From Spirogloea muscicola (Eukaryota > Streptophyta > Zygnematophyceae > Spirogloeales > Spirogloeaceae), in contig WELB01000071.1 of the NCBI GenBank assembly GCA_009602725.1, positions 347,790 to 361,361 of the forward strand: a stretch of DNA of 13,572 bases, given 5' to 3'. Shown here one piece after another: positions 12,130 through 13,572 of the stretch. A model generated the notes under the pieces. It did not search any database and had not been told where the DNA came from. It saw only the letters and a program-made list of their open reading frames with translations. Position 1 is the first letter of the stretch. Every line of letters begins with the position of its first letter. The position numbers and the translations under genes were made by a program.

Positions 12130-12134
12130 GCCCT
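12130..12134. repeat. Right target-site duplication GCCCT of the solo LTR
   Basis: Exact copy of 11431-11435, directly after the CA end of the LTR at 12129. Confidence 0.85.
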
Positions 12135-12506
12135 CTTGTCGCAAATCTGCATCTTCTGCGCAAGAGACAACGCTGCAACGGCCATGCAATAGCAACGGCC
12201 TGTTTCGTGCATGTTGTAAACGTCGCACAGAGGGAAGGAAAGGTGCGACGATTGCGTGCAGGCCCGGGAGGCTTACGGCGACAACGGCGCTGGCAACAGA
12301 CCCACTTGCGCCATGACTTTTGAACGAGCGAAAGCCGTGGCGCTGCTGAAAGGACTGGAACCATCCATTGGAGAATGATAAGGTGCTGTCTCCTCGAGCC
12401 TCCGCCAGTGCTTGCCCTGTTGCCTTGATGAGCTAGCCGGTAATCAAAACACGCTTGTGCTCGCAGGCAATGACCCAGTTTGCAGGCTCCTCAGGCGCCT
12501 TAACTT

Positions 12507-12699
12507 GTTCACAACAAACACAGAGTGTCTTCAGAGCAAGAAACGTTCCGAGCAATGTGATCACTCAAAGGTCAAATCTTCACCACCACAAGGAAACGTT
12601 CTATGCAAAGAGTCCACTCGGCCCAGTGAAAGTGCGGATGTTGAGAACAAAATACAAGGCACTCAATGCAGTTGAAATCCAAGTCCAGCAATAGTAGCA
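12507..12699. other. Short spacer without a gene
   Basis: Moderately AT-rich sequence between transposase copy 2 and the minisatellite. It includes AGTCCACTCGGCCCAGT at 12611-12627, the exact reverse complement of 13173-13189. No coding frame of interest is seen. Confidence 0.5.
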
Positions 12700-12855
12700 C
12701 AGCGCAGCAGCGCAGATGCCCGTCAACAGTAATCGGCGCAACAGCGCTGTTTCCAGGTAACCGTAACCGGCGCAACAGCGCTATTTCCAGGTAACCGTGA
12801 CCGGCGCAGCAGCGCAATTCCAGGTAACCGTAACCAGCGCAGCAGCGCAAGAACC
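12700..12855. repeat. 34-bp minisatellite, about 4.6 units
   Basis: Units begin at 12700, 12734, 12768, 12802 and 12835. The 12734 and 12768 units differ at only two positions; the first unit is the most diverged and the fourth lacks one base. The core is GCGCARCAGCGC followed by TTTCCAGGTAACCGT. Each unit carries a near-palindromic GCGC...GCGC and a GGTAACC palindrome. Open frames through it on the minus strand are only by-products of the repeat. Confidence 0.85.
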
Positions 12856-12916
12856 ACTTACCGGTCACAAGGTCTAGTGATGGAACCTTCAATAAGCAAA
12901 TGACGAAAGACTGTGT

Positions 12917-13572
12917 ATGGCAGCCTCAGAGCAGATCGAGGCAATACTCGATATCTGCACCTCACGCACAAGGTCACGATGTTTTGTGACTTACCTGTGC
13001 ACCGATTCTGACGCGACCGGCGGCGGAGTCTCCCGGGGTAAGGCTTTCAAAGCGCGCAGCCGCCCTCCCTGCGAGCCCACGCCTTCTTGGCTTGTCCCGA
13101 CAGGAGCGAGGACGCCCGACGGCAATGCGGCGGCGGCGGCGGCGCTGGGGGCAGTTCTGGCAAGAGCAAAAGACTGGGCCGAGTGGACTGCTCAGCCCCG
13201 ACCCTCCGCAACGAAGGGCCCCATTACTTCTGAGACCGGCTACGCTGCGAAGGTAGCCGAACGGAAGAAGCTGCACAAGTACAAGGACCACCCGGCGGGT
13301 GATACCTTTTACCCCCTGGCCATGGACATCCATGGGTGTTACGGGGGTCGGTGGTCCTCGTTACTTTCGCTGCTGGCCTCTCAAGCTGACCAGCGGCGCC
13401 GGGAGCAGGGTGCTGCCCTTCCCGGTGGCTCGGTGCCTTTGGGTCTGGTGTCCTGCTACCGTATGCGACTGTCTATGTCCCTGCAGCGCTCCCAAGCGCT
13501 TGCTTTGCACCGCCGCGCTGGTCGCGCCCTTGCAGCAGCCTCTGGCTTGCGCAGCGGGGTTGCTCTTCCTCC
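12917..13572 (+). CDS. Probable non-LTR retrotransposon C-terminal fragment, runs off the window
   Basis: An open frame with no stop runs from ATG 12917 to the right edge (218 codons). The part from about 13210 reads GYAAKVAERKKLHKYKDHP then DTFYPLAMDIHGCYGG, followed by a helical stretch with LLSLLASQAD and RMRLSMSLQRSQALALHRRA. This order (AE-rKK-KY, then F-PLA-e-yG, then LS-alqR-na) is characteristic of the end of the reverse-transcriptase ORF of plant and algal LINE-type elements, downstream of the RT core. No RT core is present upstream, which fits a 5'-truncated copy, so 12917 is probably not a true start. The first about 90 codons have no recognisable similarity and include a GCG-repeat alanine run. 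A minus-strand frame overlaps it and is less convincing. Confidence 0.5.
   Translation, partial: MAASEQIEAILDICTSRTRSRCFVTYLCTDSDATGGGVSRGKAFKARSRPPCEPTPSWLVPTGARTPDGNAAAAAALGAVLARAKDWAEWTAQPRPSATKGPITSETGYAAKVAERKKLHKYKDHPAGDTFYPLAMDIHGCYGGRWSSLLSLLASQADQRRREQGAALPGGSVPLGLVSCYRMRLSMSLQRSQALALHRRAGRALAAASGLRSGVALP
13173..13189 (+). repeat. 17-bp inverted match to 12611-12627
   Basis: ACTGGGCCGAGTGGACT here is the exact reverse complement of 12611-12627. Flanking bases do not match. It lies inside the retrotransposon-like frame, coding for WAEWT. Confidence 0.6.

Larger units (their letters stand above)
11378..12506 (-). pseudogene. Pogo/Tigger transposase fragment, copy 2, split by a solo LTR
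   Basis: Inverted relative of copy 1, roughly 90% similar by eye. It runs on the minus strand from 12506 to 12135 and resumes at 11435-11378 after the inserted LTR. It has the same permuted order: NWVIACEHKR, SFSNGW, FKSHG, LPGLHAIVAPF, then a catalytic start in which the MDETG Asp has become His (NMHETG), then the junction into LSLAQKMQICDKRA. On the far side of the LTR it continues as AANPRMTQVELCRWALTN, with CGA where copy 1 has the TGA stop. It has its own damage: a TAG in the HTH_CENPB part, a small deletion near its start, and a frameshift near the catalytic start. The two copies meet tail to tail near 11377. Confidence 0.8.

Noticed and set aside
12412-12675. 87-codon plus-strand open frame
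   Set aside because: Its first part is antisense to transposase copy 2 and the rest has no similarity or codon signal.
4983-13150. GGC/GCC trinucleotide runs (near 5000, 5420, 6510, 13130) considered as microsatellites of interest
   Set aside because: They are short, imperfect and typical of GC-rich algal coding DNA encoding Ala or Gly runs.
12974-13333. 119-codon minus-strand frame followed by a strong CAG|GTAAGT donor at about 12990
   Set aside because: The donor consensus is good, but the frame is Arg-rich and no downstream exon can be paired. The plus strand carries the retrotransposon-like motif.

Overview
The window looks like nuclear DNA from a photosynthetic green organism, most likely a green alga or early streptophyte. 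It holds a plastid-type transketolase with a transit peptide, and a member of the plant DUF1442 family. Exons are GC-rich with short GT-AG introns of about 55-340 nt, and promoters carry TATA and G-box elements. I cannot name the species.

Layout. Positions 1-123 are an uninterrupted A run fused to coding sequence, probably an assembly edge. Positions 124-3648 (+) hold a nine-exon plastid transketolase lacking only the start of its transit peptide. A 1.2 kb non-coding stretch follows, ending in a promoter with a G-box, a TATA box and a 9-bp inverted repeat. Positions 4983-7262 (+) hold a probable seven-exon gene for an unrecognised protein with a helix-turn-helix-like segment, a CCHC motif and a C2H2 finger. 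It converges on a five-exon DUF1442 methyltransferase-like gene on the minus strand (9794-7802) that appears to carry a long C-terminal extension. Exon boundaries were inferred by eye from splice signals, matching phase and protein similarity.

From about 10.1 kb onward the window is transposon territory. Two decayed pogo/Tigger-type (CENP-B-like) transposase fragments lie tail to tail. Both have the same circularly permuted domain order. The minus-strand copy is split by a 694-bp solo LTR (11436-12129) with TG...CA ends and a GCCCT target-site duplication. Beyond it lie a 34-bp minisatellite and an open frame that resembles the C-terminal end of a plant or algal non-LTR retrotransposon and runs off the right edge.

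The three host genes show no sign of working as one pathway: transketolase serves the Calvin-Benson and pentose phosphate cycles, and the other two are uncharacterised. The most unusual content is the permuted transposase pair with its nested LTR, and the architecture of the two uncharacterised genes.
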